Shown here one piece after another: positions 25,093 through 33,746 of a stretch of DNA of 37,820 nt (the stretch's first letter is position 1; each line of letters begins with the position of its first letter). Under the pieces are notes generated by a model. It was not told the DNA's origin and did not search any database. It saw only the letters and a program-made list of their open reading frames with translations. This DNA is from an uncultured Anaeroplasma sp. (GTDB taxonomy: Bacteria; Bacillota_I; Bacilli_A; Acholeplasmatales; Anaeroplasmataceae): contig CAMEJG010000018.1 of NCBI GenBank assembly GCA_945919465.1, positions 1 to 37,820 on the forward strand, given 5' to 3'. Position numbers and translations under genes: made by a program.

Positions 25093-27714
25093 ATGAAAAG
25101 ATTAATATTAGTAGATGGAAATTCATTGATGTATCGTGCTTATTATGGTACAAGTATGAGTGGTTCTATTCAGCAAAATTCTAAGGGTTTATATACTAAT
25201 GCTATTTATAATTTTGCAAGAATGATGAATCATTTGATTAATACTGAATATGATAATATATTAGTAGCCTTCGATGCTGGCAAAAAAACAATTAGACATG
25301 AATTAATGGCTGATTACAAAGCAGGAAGAGCTCCTATGCCAGATGAGTTTCGCATGCAAATTGCCTATATAAAAGAATATTTAGATATAATGCGTATTAA
25401 ACAATATGAACAATCATTATATGAAGCAGATGATATAATTGGTACAATGTCAAAAAGAGCAGAGGAAAGTGGATATCATGTTGATATTTATTCATCTGAT
25501 AAGGATTTACTTCAGCTTATCAGTGATAATGTAACAGTTCATTTGACAAAAAAGGGTATGACTGATTTAGAAGATTATACCCCAGAGTCTTTTTATGATA
25601 AATATGCTATTAAATACACTCAATTTATTGATTTAAAAGCATTGATGGGTGATAAGAGTGATAATTTGCCTGGGATTCCCGGAATAGGCGAAAAAAAAGC
25701 AGTTAAATATCTTCAAGCTTATGGTACCTTAGAGGGTATAATTGAGCATATGGATGAAATCAAGGGTGCTGATGGAGAAAAAATTAGATCTAATTTTGAG
25801 AGTGCTAGGTTATGCCAAAAAATGGCTACTATTATTCGTGATTTTGATATGAAAATAAGCTTAGAGGATACAGAACGTAAGGAATGTGATAGGGATAAGC
25901 TTATATCCTTTTATACTGAATTAGAATTTAAATCATTATTAAAGGATATTATAGTAGAAAAACCAAAGGTAGATACAAATTATAATTATGAAGTTATAAA
26001 GGATCCTTTTAGACTAAGAGAAATATTACTACCATATTCAGCATTATATTTTGAAACCTATGATTATAATTATCATAGATGTCCTATATTAGCTATAGCT
26101 ATTTCTAATAGCTTAGGAAATTTCATTATTGAACAGGATATGATTTTTGCTAGTATGGATTTTATGTTATTTTTATCTGATAAAAATAATCATAAATCTA
26201 TATTTGATTATAAAAAGTCTTATGTATTATGTAAAAGATTAGATTTAGAGCTATTGGGTGTTGATTTTGATTTGTTATTAGGTACATATATATTAAATCC
26301 TTCTATAGCTAAAGAAGAATTTAAGCTTATTGCAGATTCATATAATTATTCAGATACCTATTATGATGAACAAATCTATGGCAAGGGTGCTAAAAAATCT
26401 ATGCCTAGTAGTGATAGAATCTTTATTCACGCCTCAAAAAAAGCAAATGCAGTTTATAATTTAAGAAATACTGTAATAGAGGAATTAAAGAAAAAAGAAC
26501 AATTATCATTACTTAATGATATAGAAATACCATTATCTAAGGTATTAGGTAATATGGAATATACTGGTATCTCAGTAGATTTAGATGAACTAGAAAGACA
26601 AAGATGTGATTTATTTGATCAAATAACTAATTTAGAGCGTGAAATATTTAATATTGCTGGTAAAACCTTTAATATTTCTTCTCCTAAACAATTAGGTACT
26701 TTATTATTTGATGAATTAAATATTCCATATCCTAAAAAGAAAGGAAATTCATATTCAACTGATATTGAGGTTTTAGAAGCAATAAAGGAATATAATCCAA
26801 TAGTAAATTTAATAATTGATTATAGAGCTAAAACAAAGCTTTATAATACCTATATTATAGGATTAAAGGAATTTATATATCCTGATCAAAAGGTCCATAC
26901 TATTTTTCAACAAGCATTAACTCAAACAGGAAGATTATCTAGTATTGATCCTAATTTGCAAAATATTCCAATTAGAACTGAGGATGGACATAAAATAAGA
27001 AAGATGTTTATTCCTACTAAAAAAGGAAATCAACTATATTCTGCAGATTATTCCCAAATTGAATTAAGAGTATTGTCTCATATGGCTAATGTAAAAAAAT
27101 TACAAGAGGCTTTTATAAGTGGTGAGGATATCCATACAAAAACAGCTAAAGAAATTTTTCATAAGGATGAAATTTCTTCAATAGATAGAAGAAGAGCTAA
27201 GGCTGTTAATTTTGGAATAGTTTATGGAATATCTGCATTTGGACTTGCATCAGATATTGGGGTTACTAATGCTGAAGCTTCAAAATTCATTCAAAAATAT
27301 TATGAAGCCTATCCAGAAATAAAAGAATATATGGATAATACCATAGAATTTTGTAAAGAAACAGGCTATGTAAAAACAATGAAAAATAGAATAAGATACA
27401 TACCTGAAATTAATTCTAATGTATATATGCAAAGAGAATTGGGAAAAAGGATGGCAATGAATGCTCCTATTCAGGGTAGTGCTGCTGATATAATTAAAAT
27501 TGCTATGATTTTAGTTGATGAAGAACTTGAAAAGCAAAAGCTTAAAAGCAAAATGCTTGTAACAGTACATGATGAGCTAGTTTTTGAGGTTGAAAAAGGA
27601 GAAGAGGATAAACTTCAAAATATTGTTAGAGATAAAATGCAAAATGCCATTAAGCTTTCTGTGCCACTTTTAGTTGATGATTCTTTTGGCAATAACTGGT
27701 ATGAGGTAAAATAG
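25093..27714 (+). CDS. polA: DNA polymerase I
   Basis: An 873-residue family A polymerase for Okazaki-fragment processing and repair. The 5'-3' exonuclease domain (about 1-290) has VDGNSLMYRAYY, EADDIIGTM and LMGDKSDNLPGIPGIG. The middle domain (about 295-465) has the fold's position but lacks the DxE pair (LYFETYDYN), so proofreading is probably inactive, as in Bacillus relatives. The polymerase domain shows DPNLQNIP, motif A ADYSQIELR, motif B RRRAKAVNFGIVYG and motif C VTVHDELVFEV. Only ATG 25093 fits the conserved start, yet it lacks a well-placed ribosome-binding site: AAAGG sits 25 bases upstream, before short out-of-phase starts. mutM follows after 10 bases. Confidence 0.97.
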   Translation: MKRLILVDGNSLMYRAYYGTSMSGSIQQNSKGLYTNAIYNFARMMNHLINTEYDNILVAFDAGKKTIRHELMADYKAGRAPMPDEFRMQIAYIKEYLDIMRIKQYEQSLYEADDIIGTMSKRAEESGYHVDIYSSDKDLLQLISDNVTVHLTKKGMTDLEDYTPESFYDKYAIKYTQFIDLKALMGDKSDNLPGIPGIGEKKAVKYLQAYGTLEGIIEHMDEIKGADGEKIRSNFESARLCQKMATIIRDFDMKISLEDTERKECDRDKLISFYTELEFKSLLKDIIVEKPKVDTNYNYEVIKDPFRLREILLPYSALYFETYDYNYHRCPILAIAISNSLGNFIIEQDMIFASMDFMLFLSDKNNHKSIFDYKKSYVLCKRLDLELLGVDFDLLLGTYILNPSIAKEEFKLIADSYNYSDTYYDEQIYGKGAKKSMPSSDRIFIHASKKANAVYNLRNTVIEELKKKEQLSLLNDIEIPLSKVLGNMEYTGISVDLDELERQRCDLFDQITNLEREIFNIAGKTFNISSPKQLGTLLFDELNIPYPKKKGNSYSTDIEVLEAIKEYNPIVNLIIDYRAKTKLYNTYIIGLKEFIYPDQKVHTIFQQALTQTGRLSSIDPNLQNIPIRTEDGHKIRKMFIPTKKGNQLYSADYSQIELRVLSHMANVKKLQEAFISGEDIHTKTAKEIFHKDEISSIDRRRAKAVNFGIVYGISAFGLASDIGVTNAEASKFIQKYYEAYPEIKEYMDNTIEFCKETGYVKTMKNRIRYIPEINSNVYMQRELGKRMAMNAPIQGSAADIIKIAMILVDEELEKQKLKSKMLVTVHDELVFEVEKGEEDKLQNIVRDKMQNAIKLSVPLLVDDSFGNNWYEVK

Positions 27715-27724
27715 AGGTGATAAT

Positions 27725-28540
27725 ATGCCTGAACTTCCAGAAGTAGAAACAGTGAGAAGAGTTTTAACTGAGGAATTAGTTGGACTTGATATTACAGATA
27801 TAGATATAAGATATCCTAATTTGATTGAAGGAGATATCAATGAATTTAAAAATAATATTATTAATAAAAAAATATGTAAGCTAGATAGATTAGGTAAGCA
27901 TTTAATATTTATTTTAAATGATGGAGCCTTATTAAGTCATCTAAGAATGGAAGGAAAATTCTTTTATGTAGATAATGATTTTCCAATAAATAAACATATC
28001 CATGTAATTTTTAAGCTATCTAATAATAAATTATTATGTTATCAGGATGTGAGAAAATTTGGAAGATTTAATTATAGAAGTTTAAATGATTTATATACTA
28101 CTCCTCCTTTAAATGAAGTTGGAGTGGATTTAACTATTAATAATAATTATTCTATAAATGATATTTATAAAAAAATAATTAATAAAAAAATACCAATAAA
28201 GGCTACTTTACTTGATCAATCAATATTAGCAGGATTAGGTAATATTTATGTTGATGAGGTTTTGTATGAGGCTCATATTAATCCTAATAGATTATCAAAT
28301 ACTATTACTTTAGAAGAATTAGAATTAATAATTAATCAAATGAAAATTATTTTTGATAATGCAATATTAAATAAAGGAACTACTATTAAAAGCTATACTT
28401 CTAGCTTAGGAGTTATAGGAAATTACCAAAATTTTTTGAAAGTTCATACAAAATCTTCATGTCCTTGTTGCAAAAGCACCTTGACTCGTGTTAAAATAAA
28501 GGGAAGAATGACTTATTATTGTGAAAAATGTCAGAGGTGA
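27725..28540 (+). CDS. mutM: Formamidopyrimidine-DNA glycosylase
   Basis: A 271-residue bifunctional glycosylase/AP lyase that removes 8-oxoguanine and other oxidised purines. The mature N-terminal catalytic proline and glutamate are in MPELPEVETVRR. The H2TH region has LDQSILAGLGNIYVDEVL, and the C-terminal zinc finger has CPCC...CEKC (about 247-269). Length is normal. AGAGGTGATA lies directly upstream. It ends in TGA at 28538-28540, which supports the standard genetic code. polA, mutM and coaE in this order is a common Firmicutes arrangement, so these genes are almost certainly cotranscribed. Confidence 0.98.
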   Translation: MPELPEVETVRRVLTEELVGLDITDIDIRYPNLIEGDINEFKNNIINKKICKLDRLGKHLIFILNDGALLSHLRMEGKFFYVDNDFPINKHIHVIFKLSNNKLLCYQDVRKFGRFNYRSLNDLYTTPPLNEVGVDLTINNNYSINDIYKKIINKKIPIKATLLDQSILAGLGNIYVDEVLYEAHINPNRLSNTITLEELELIINQMKIIFDNAILNKGTTIKSYTSSLGVIGNYQNFLKVHTKSSCPCCKSTLTRVKIKGRMTYYCEKCQR

Positions 28541-28545
28541 CTTTA

Positions 28546-29136
28546 GTGAAACAGGTAATTGGAATTACTGGAGGCATTGCAAGTGGCAAAAGTAATGTTT
28601 GTAGTGTTATTAAAAACGAAGGATATCAAATAATTGATTCTGATCAAATTAGTCGTGATTTTTCTAAAAAAGATTATCCAATTTATAATGAAATAATAAA
28701 AGCCTTTGGTGAGGATTATTTAGATGATAATTTAGAAATAAATAGAAAGAAGCTTGCAAAGCTAATTTTTCATAATAATGAAGCAAAAGAAAAGCTAAAT
28801 AGTATAACTCACCCTATTATTATTGAGGAAATAAAAAAACAAATAGAATTAGCTACTGATAATATTGTATTTGTTGAAATACCTCTTTTATATGAGGCCA
28901 AGTTAGAATATTTATGTGATAAAGTAATTTGTGTATTTTTGAATAAAAAAACTCAAGTTGCTCGTTTAATGGAAAGAGAAGGAATAGATGAGGATTATGC
29001 CTTAGAAAAAATTCATTCTCAAATGGATTTATATCTTAAGAAAACCAAGGCTGATTATGTAATTGATTCAAAGGGAAGCTTTGAAGAAACTAAAAATCAA
29101 GTCTTAGAAATAATAAAAAAATTAAAAGGAGTGTAA
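28546..29136 (+). CDS. coaE: Dephospho-CoA kinase
   Basis: A 196-residue P-loop kinase for the last step of coenzyme A synthesis, phosphorylating the 3'-hydroxyl of dephospho-CoA. The Walker A motif is GGIASGKS (9-16), followed by DSDQISRDF, then EIPLLYEAKL and the lid-region RLMEREG. GTG 28546 is chosen as the start because AGAGGTGAC (28533-28541) is correctly spaced and overlaps the mutM stop. An in-frame ATG at 28528 would lie inside mutM and before that ribosome-binding site. The resulting N-terminus MKQVIGITGGIASGK matches the family. Confidence 0.96.
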   Translation: MKQVIGITGGIASGKSNVCSVIKNEGYQIIDSDQISRDFSKKDYPIYNEIIKAFGEDYLDDNLEINRKKLAKLIFHNNEAKEKLNSITHPIIIEEIKKQIELATDNIVFVEIPLLYEAKLEYLCDKVICVFLNKKTQVARLMEREGIDEDYALEKIHSQMDLYLKKTKADYVIDSKGSFEETKNQVLEIIKKLKGV

Positions 29137-29141
29137 AAAAT

Positions 29142-29489
29142 ATGGTTACAGTTGAAACTTCAGAAAATGCAAAGGATTTAACTTTACAAACTCATTATTA
29201 CAAAGCATCATATCAACAAATTAAAGCACTATACCTTGAAATCCTTGAGGGTTTAGGACATACTATTGTTTCTGAGAATGATGACTATAGTGAAATTTAT
29301 TCAGAAATTCCACATATGGAGGTTATTGCGAAAATAATTATGCAAGATCCTAAGGAAACCTCAATAGATTTTTATATTAATTCTGATTTTTTAGTTGGAT
29401 CTAAAGGCAAAGCCTTAAAATTTATTAAGGATACTCTTGCAAAAATTGAAGCAAAATATGAATTTAAGGGAGTATCATTACATAAATAG
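29142..29489 (+). CDS. Conserved-looking protein of unknown function
   Basis: A 115-residue soluble protein I do not recognise. It has no signal peptide or membrane helix. By eye it alternates strands and helices: a helix YQQIKALYLEILEGLG, a strand HTIVSEND, then EVIAKIIM and SIDFYIN strands, and a helix GKALKFIKDTLAKIEAKY. This pattern resembles a small ligand-binding alpha/beta fold, which is inference only. AAGGAG, overlapping the end of coaE, serves ATG 29142, and dnaB starts nine bases after the stop. In Bacillus subtilis nrdR precedes dnaB, but this is not NrdR (no zinc ribbon or ATP-cone). Its place between coaE and dnaB suggests a housekeeping role. Confidence 0.8.
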   Translation: MVTVETSENAKDLTLQTHYYKASYQQIKALYLEILEGLGHTIVSENDDYSEIYSEIPHMEVIAKIIMQDPKETSIDFYINSDFLVGSKGKALKFIKDTLAKIEAKYEFKGVSLHK

Positions 29490-29497
29490 GTGATAGT

Positions 29498-30673
29498 ATG
29501 GCTAAGAATATATTTGATGTTCAATCAAAAATGAATATTATATCTAGCTTTACTTTATCTAATGATGATGTATCATCTATATCGCTTTTATATGCACCAC
29601 TGATTGGCAGTGATGCATTATTGCTTTATTTTGCCTTTCAATCATTATTAGAGCGTAATAATATGAAGAGTGAAGAATTATCTCATCAAGATTTTTTTGA
29701 GATATATTCTTTAGATTCTTTAGCCTTTTTAAAGGCAAGATATAAGCTTGAAGGTATTGGATTATTAAATTCATATCAAAATGAGAATTCATTTATCTAT
29801 GTAGTTTGTCCTCCATTAACAGCTAAAAGTTTTTTAAAGGATGTTACATTAGGATTATTTTTATATTCTAAAATTAGAAAAGAAACCTTTGATTTTATAT
29901 GTAAACATTTTAAGATTGATTCTGTAAATAAAAATCTATATAAGAATATTACTAAACCTTTTGATGAGGTATTTGATTCTAGAATTGATAATAATTCTAC
30001 ATATGAAAAATTCCAATATTTATTAGGAAAAAATCCTAATAGAAGTATTAAAATATCAAAAAGCAATATAGATATTAATAGTTTTTTAAATAATATTAAT
30101 TTAGATTTTTTAGAAACTGGAATAACAGAACAATTTAAAACTCAAATCATTACTTTAGCATTTGTATATGGTTTTACGGAATCAGAAATGCTTTCTTTAT
30201 TTAATGATTCAATAAATAAAAGTGGTTTATATGATTATCGTTTATTAAAGAAAAAAGCCTATACATTATTTAATTATAAAAGAAATATGAAGGCTCCAAT
30301 TTTAGAAATGAAAGAAAATGAAACTATAAAAGATGATGATTTAATTAATTATTTAGATAATATATCTCCAAGTGAATTTCTTGAGGATATAATACCTAAT
30401 TATCCTCCAAAATATTTAGAAACAATCAATGATATATATATTAATATTGGACTTCCTAGAGGAGTTATTAATTGTATGATTATGAAGGTTGTTAAAGAAA
30501 AGGGAGGGGAACTCCCTACTCTTAAATATTTTCAAAGGGTTAGTGAATCATGGATTAAGGATAATATTTTTTCTACAGCAGATGCTATAAAATATGTAAC
30601 AGGCTTTAAGGATGATTCTGGTGATAAAGCTAATAAGCCATACGACAAATATGGGGGATTTGATGTATTATGA
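29498..30673 (+). CDS. dnaB: Replication initiation and membrane attachment protein DnaB (Firmicutes type)
   Basis: A 391-residue member of the DnaB/DnaD helicase-loading family of low-GC Gram-positives (not the replicative helicase). The N-terminal winged-helix-like region has SLLYAPLIGSDALLLYFAFQ. The C-terminal DnaB_2-type helical domain covers about 275-360 (LDNISPSEFLEDI, then INIGLPRGVINCMIM, LKYFQRVSESWI). It acts with DnaI to load the helicase onto origin DNA. Sequence conservation is low across this family, and identification rests on these blocks plus the overlapping dnaI gene. The stop TGA at 30671-30673 overlaps the dnaI start (ATGA), a classic translational coupling. GGTGAT precedes ATG 29498. 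Confidence 0.9.
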   Translation: MAKNIFDVQSKMNIISSFTLSNDDVSSISLLYAPLIGSDALLLYFAFQSLLERNNMKSEELSHQDFFEIYSLDSLAFLKARYKLEGIGLLNSYQNENSFIYVVCPPLTAKSFLKDVTLGLFLYSKIRKETFDFICKHFKIDSVNKNLYKNITKPFDEVFDSRIDNNSTYEKFQYLLGKNPNRSIKISKSNIDINSFLNNINLDFLETGITEQFKTQIITLAFVYGFTESEMLSLFNDSINKSGLYDYRLLKKKAYTLFNYKRNMKAPILEMKENETIKDDDLINYLDNISPSEFLEDIIPNYPPKYLETINDIYINIGLPRGVINCMIMKVVKEKGGELPTLKYFQRVSESWIKDNIFSTADAIKYVTGFKDDSGDKANKPYDKYGGFDVL

Positions 30674-31530
30674 GAAAAATTGAAATTGAATTTGATGCTA
30701 AAGCAGTAGATGAATATGTATTAAAACTTAAAGAGAAATTACCTCAATATGATATAAATGTCAATAATGCAAATGATTTTGAAATATTATTACATGAAAG
30801 AGAAAATTGTATTAATTGTAAGGGATTAAATTGTTGCTTAAATGGCAATAAAGGGTTATATACAGTTTTTAATGATGGAAAGTTTTCATTAGTAGATTGT
30901 GAATATAAAAAAGAAGCTAGGAATGAAAGTTTAAAGGATAGCTTGATTAAGACTCTATATTTACCTAAAAAAATATTAGAAGCTAATATAAAGGATTATT
31001 ATACTAATTCTGAAAGTAGAAAAAAGATTTATACTGCAATTGTCAATTTTGTAACAAATTATGATTCTAATTCTATGAATAAGGGTCTATATTTATTTGG
31101 TAATTTTTCAGTGGGTAAAACCTATACTTTAGCTTGTTTAGCTAATGAGCTTGCAAGAAAGAATATATCTTGCTTATTAATCTATTTTCCAGATTTAGTA
31201 TCTGATTTAAAAAATGCAATTGGTACTACTAGGTTTGAATCATTAATAAACATGTTAAAAACTGTAGATGTTTTGATGCTTGATGATTTAGGTAGTGAAA
31301 ATATGACTCCATGGTTAAGGGATGAAATATTAGGACCAATTATTAATTATAGATTATTAGAAGGAAAAACTTTATTTATTTCTTCTAATATACCACCAAT
31401 AGAACTTGTTAATCATTTTTCAATAGATAAGGCTCCTCAAAATAGAATTAAGGGAGAAAGAATTGTATCCAGACTTAAAGATTTAGTGACATCTATTTCA
31501 ATGGATGATTGTAATCCTATAAGAAGATAA
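30670..31530 (+). CDS. dnaI: Primosomal helicase loader DnaI
   Basis: A 286-residue AAA+ ATPase that loads the replicative helicase. The N-terminal domain contains a cysteine cluster (Cys47, Cys50, Cys55, Cys56) like the zinc-binding helicase-contact domain of Bacillus DnaI. The ATPase domain has Walker A GNFSVGKT (144-151), Walker B VLMLDDLGSE (201-210), sensor 1 LFISSNIP and the arginine-containing ERIVSRLKDL near the end. Length is close to the usual 300-310. The ATG overlaps the dnaB stop by ATGA. It closes the polA-to-dnaI block: the next promoter (thrS) follows within 10 bases and no clear terminator is seen between. Confidence 0.95.
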   Translation: MRKIEIEFDAKAVDEYVLKLKEKLPQYDINVNNANDFEILLHERENCINCKGLNCCLNGNKGLYTVFNDGKFSLVDCEYKKEARNESLKDSLIKTLYLPKKILEANIKDYYTNSESRKKIYTAIVNFVTNYDSNSMNKGLYLFGNFSVGKTYTLACLANELARKNISCLLIYFPDLVSDLKNAIGTTRFESLINMLKTVDVLMLDDLGSENMTPWLRDEILGPIINYRLLEGKTLFISSNIPPIELVNHFSIDKAPQNRIKGERIVSRLKDLVTSISMDDCNPIRR

Positions 31531-31538
31531 ATATCTAC

Positions 31539-31567
31539 TTGAAAATAATGAAGTGATTTGATATAAT
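31539..31567 (+). promoter_or_regulatory. Sigma-A promoter of thrS
   Basis: TTGAAA (31539-31544), 17-base spacer ending TGA, and TATAAT (31562-31567): one of the strongest promoters in the window, combining a good -35, perfect spacing and an extended -10. Confidence 0.85.
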
Positions 31568-31573
31568 ATTCTT

Positions 31574-31786
31574 GTCGATGATGAAGGACAAGATATAATT
31601 ATTTTATTTTTAGAGAGAATACGGCTGGTGAAAGTATTTAATGAATATTTATATTACTACCTTTAAAGACGAATGGAGGAAATGCCATTCCGTATTCCGC
31701 GTTAAGGATTTGAGAGTTAGAATTATATTCTAAAATTAAGGTGGTACCGCGATTAATCGTCCTTTTTAGGGCGATTTTTATTTTTT
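31574..31786 (+). promoter_or_regulatory. T-box riboswitch leader of thrS
   Basis: The leader has the canonical T-box sequence AAGGTGGTACCGCG (31738-31751). The terminator stem is AATCGTCC / GGGCGATT (31755-31762 and 31769-31776, one G-U pair), followed by a T-rich tail to 31786. Stem I begins near 31575 (CGATGATGAAGGACAAG...). The stretch ATTACTACC at 31653-31661 contains ACT and ACC threonine codons, and ACC (31659-31661) is the likely specifier, as in other thrS leaders. Uncharged tRNA-Thr would promote read-through into thrS. Confidence 0.95.
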
Positions 31787-31799
31787 AGGAGGGAATAAA

Positions 31800-33701
31800 A
31801 TGTTAAAGATTACATTAAAAGATGAAAGTGTAAAAGAAGTAGAAGAAGGAAAATTAGTTATAGAAGTAGCTAAAGAAATATCTTCTAGTCTTGCAAAAAA
31901 GTGTGTTGCTGCAAAGGTTGATGGTGAATTAGTTGATTTAAAATATAAATTAACTAAGGATGCAAAATTAGAATTAATATTACTTGAGGATAAAGAAGCA
32001 TTTGAAATTATTAATCACTCATGTGCTCATTTACTTGCTCAAGCAATGAAGAGATTATATCCAAATACTTTATGTGGTGTTGGTCCTGCAATTGAGGAAG
32101 GATTCTATTATGATTTTGGAGTTCCAACATCAGTAGCTTTAGAGGATTTACCTAAGATTGAAGCTGAAATGAAGAAGATTGTTAAGGAAAATATCTCTAT
32201 TAATCATTATTATTTATCAAAGGCTGAGGCTAAGGAAAAATTTAAGAATGATAAATTTAAATGTGAGCTTATTGATGCAGTAGATGATGATGTAGTTGGT
32301 ATTTATGAACAAGGAGATTATGCTGATGTTTGTAGAGGACCTCATGTCATTTCAACTGGTGTTTTAAAACATTTTAAGCTTTTGAATGTAGCTGGTGCTT
32401 ATTGGAGAGGAGATTCTAAAAATGAGATGCTTACTCGTATTTATGGTACTTGTTGGGCTACTCAAGAGCTATTAGATACTCACTTAAATAATTTAGAGGA
32501 AAGAAAGAAAAGAGATCATAGAAAGCTTGGAAAAGAATTAGGATTATTTATGATTTCTGATTTTGGACCTGGTTTACCATTTTGGTTACCTAATGGTTAT
32601 ACATTAAGAAGAACATTAGAGGATTTCTGGTTAAGAATTCATAGAGAAAGAGGCTATTTAACTATTAATACTCCTATAATGCTAAATAGAGAATTATGGG
32701 AAACATCAGGACATTGGGATCATTATAAGGAAGATATGTTTACTATTGAAGTTGAAGATGGAACCTATGCAATTAAACCAATGAATTGTCCAGGAGCTAT
32801 TCTAGTATATAAAAATGATCTACATTCATATAAGGATTTACCTTTACGTTATTCTGAATTAGGTAATGTTCATAGATATGAAGCTTCTGGTGCATTAAAT
32901 GGATTATTTAGAGTTCGTGGATTCACTCAGGATGATGCTCATATTCTACTAACTGAATCACAGGTTGGTGATGAAGTTGCAAGAATATTATCACTTTATG
33001 ATTATGTTTATTCTGTATTTGGTTTAGATTACTCTATTGAGTTATCTACTAGACCTGAGGATAATTACATAGGTGATATTGCGGTATGGGATGAAGCTGA
33101 AGAAGCATTAAAGAAGGCTTGTTTAGCTACTGGTCATAGCTTTAAGATTAATCCAGGAGATGGAGCTTTTTATGGACCTAAGCTTGATTTTAAGCTAAGA
33201 GATTCAATGAATCGTATTTGGCAATGTGGTACTGTTCAATTAGATATGCAATTGCCAGGAAGATTTAATTGTACTTATATTGCTGAGGATGGAACTAAGA
33301 AAACTCCTGTTATGATTCACCGTGCATGCTTCGGTTCATTAGAACGTTTTATTGGAATTATGATTGAAAATTATGCTGGAGTATTCCCTACTTGGTTAGC
33401 ACCTGTTCAAGTAAAATTAATACCTGTTAATATGGAATATCATAAAGAATATGCTGAAAAGCTTGTTTCTATTTTCTCTAAAGAGCAAATTAGATTTGAA
33501 ATCGATTATAGAGATGAAAAACTAGGCTATAAGATTCGTGAGGCTCAAACTAAGAAGATACCTTATACTCTTGTTATTGGAGATAATGAGGTTAAGAATA
33601 ATCTTGTTACTTATCGTAAGCATGGTTCTCAAGAACAGGTTACTGTTTCTGTAGATGAATTTGTTGAAATTATTAAAAAGCATAATTTAGAATTAAATTA
33701 A
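31800..33701 (+). CDS. thrS: Threonyl-tRNA synthetase
   Basis: A 633-residue class II synthetase charging tRNA-Thr. Domains in order: TGS (about 1-60), the second N-terminal editing domain with HSCAHLLAQAMKRLYP and DVCRGPHV (about 65-225), the catalytic core with MNCPGAILVY (motif 2 region), RVRGFTQDDAHI and CGTVQLDM (about 240-530), and the anticodon-binding domain (about 535-633). The editing site His pair (HSCAH) and the downstream Cys/His are retained, so clearance of mischarged Ser is expected. AGGAGGGAA lies just upstream of ATG 31800 and the gene is controlled by the preceding T-box. Confidence 0.98.
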   Translation: MLKITLKDESVKEVEEGKLVIEVAKEISSSLAKKCVAAKVDGELVDLKYKLTKDAKLELILLEDKEAFEIINHSCAHLLAQAMKRLYPNTLCGVGPAIEEGFYYDFGVPTSVALEDLPKIEAEMKKIVKENISINHYYLSKAEAKEKFKNDKFKCELIDAVDDDVVGIYEQGDYADVCRGPHVISTGVLKHFKLLNVAGAYWRGDSKNEMLTRIYGTCWATQELLDTHLNNLEERKKRDHRKLGKELGLFMISDFGPGLPFWLPNGYTLRRTLEDFWLRIHRERGYLTINTPIMLNRELWETSGHWDHYKEDMFTIEVEDGTYAIKPMNCPGAILVYKNDLHSYKDLPLRYSELGNVHRYEASGALNGLFRVRGFTQDDAHILLTESQVGDEVARILSLYDYVYSVFGLDYSIELSTRPEDNYIGDIAVWDEAEEALKKACLATGHSFKINPGDGAFYGPKLDFKLRDSMNRIWQCGTVQLDMQLPGRFNCTYIAEDGTKKTPVMIHRACFGSLERFIGIMIENYAGVFPTWLAPVQVKLIPVNMEYHKEYAEKLVSIFSKEQIRFEIDYRDEKLGYKIREAQTKKIPYTLVIGDNEVKNNLVTYRKHGSQEQVTVSVDEFVEIIKKHNLELN

Positions 33702-33704
33702 GAT

Positions 33705-33730
33705 TAGCCTAGCAAATTGCTAGGCTATTT
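33705..33730 (+). terminator. Hairpin after thrS (weak terminator)
   Basis: Perfect 9-bp stem TAGCCTAGC / GCTAGGCTA (33705-33713 and 33719-33727) followed by only three T, then the ribosome-binding site of the next gene. Read-through into the ABC-F gene is likely. Confidence 0.65.
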
Positions 33731-33746
33731 ATATGGAGGAATAATT

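Noticed and set aside
25074-25180. ATG 25074 with a well-placed AAAGG as a gene start
   Set aside because: It opens a frame of only about 35 codons overlapping polA out of frame, with no recognisable product; kept only as part of the polA start finding.
28530-30673. TGA read as tryptophan (Mycoplasma code)
   Set aside because: mutM and dnaB end in TGA directly followed by properly spaced or overlapping downstream starts, and tryptophans in conserved positions are TGG.
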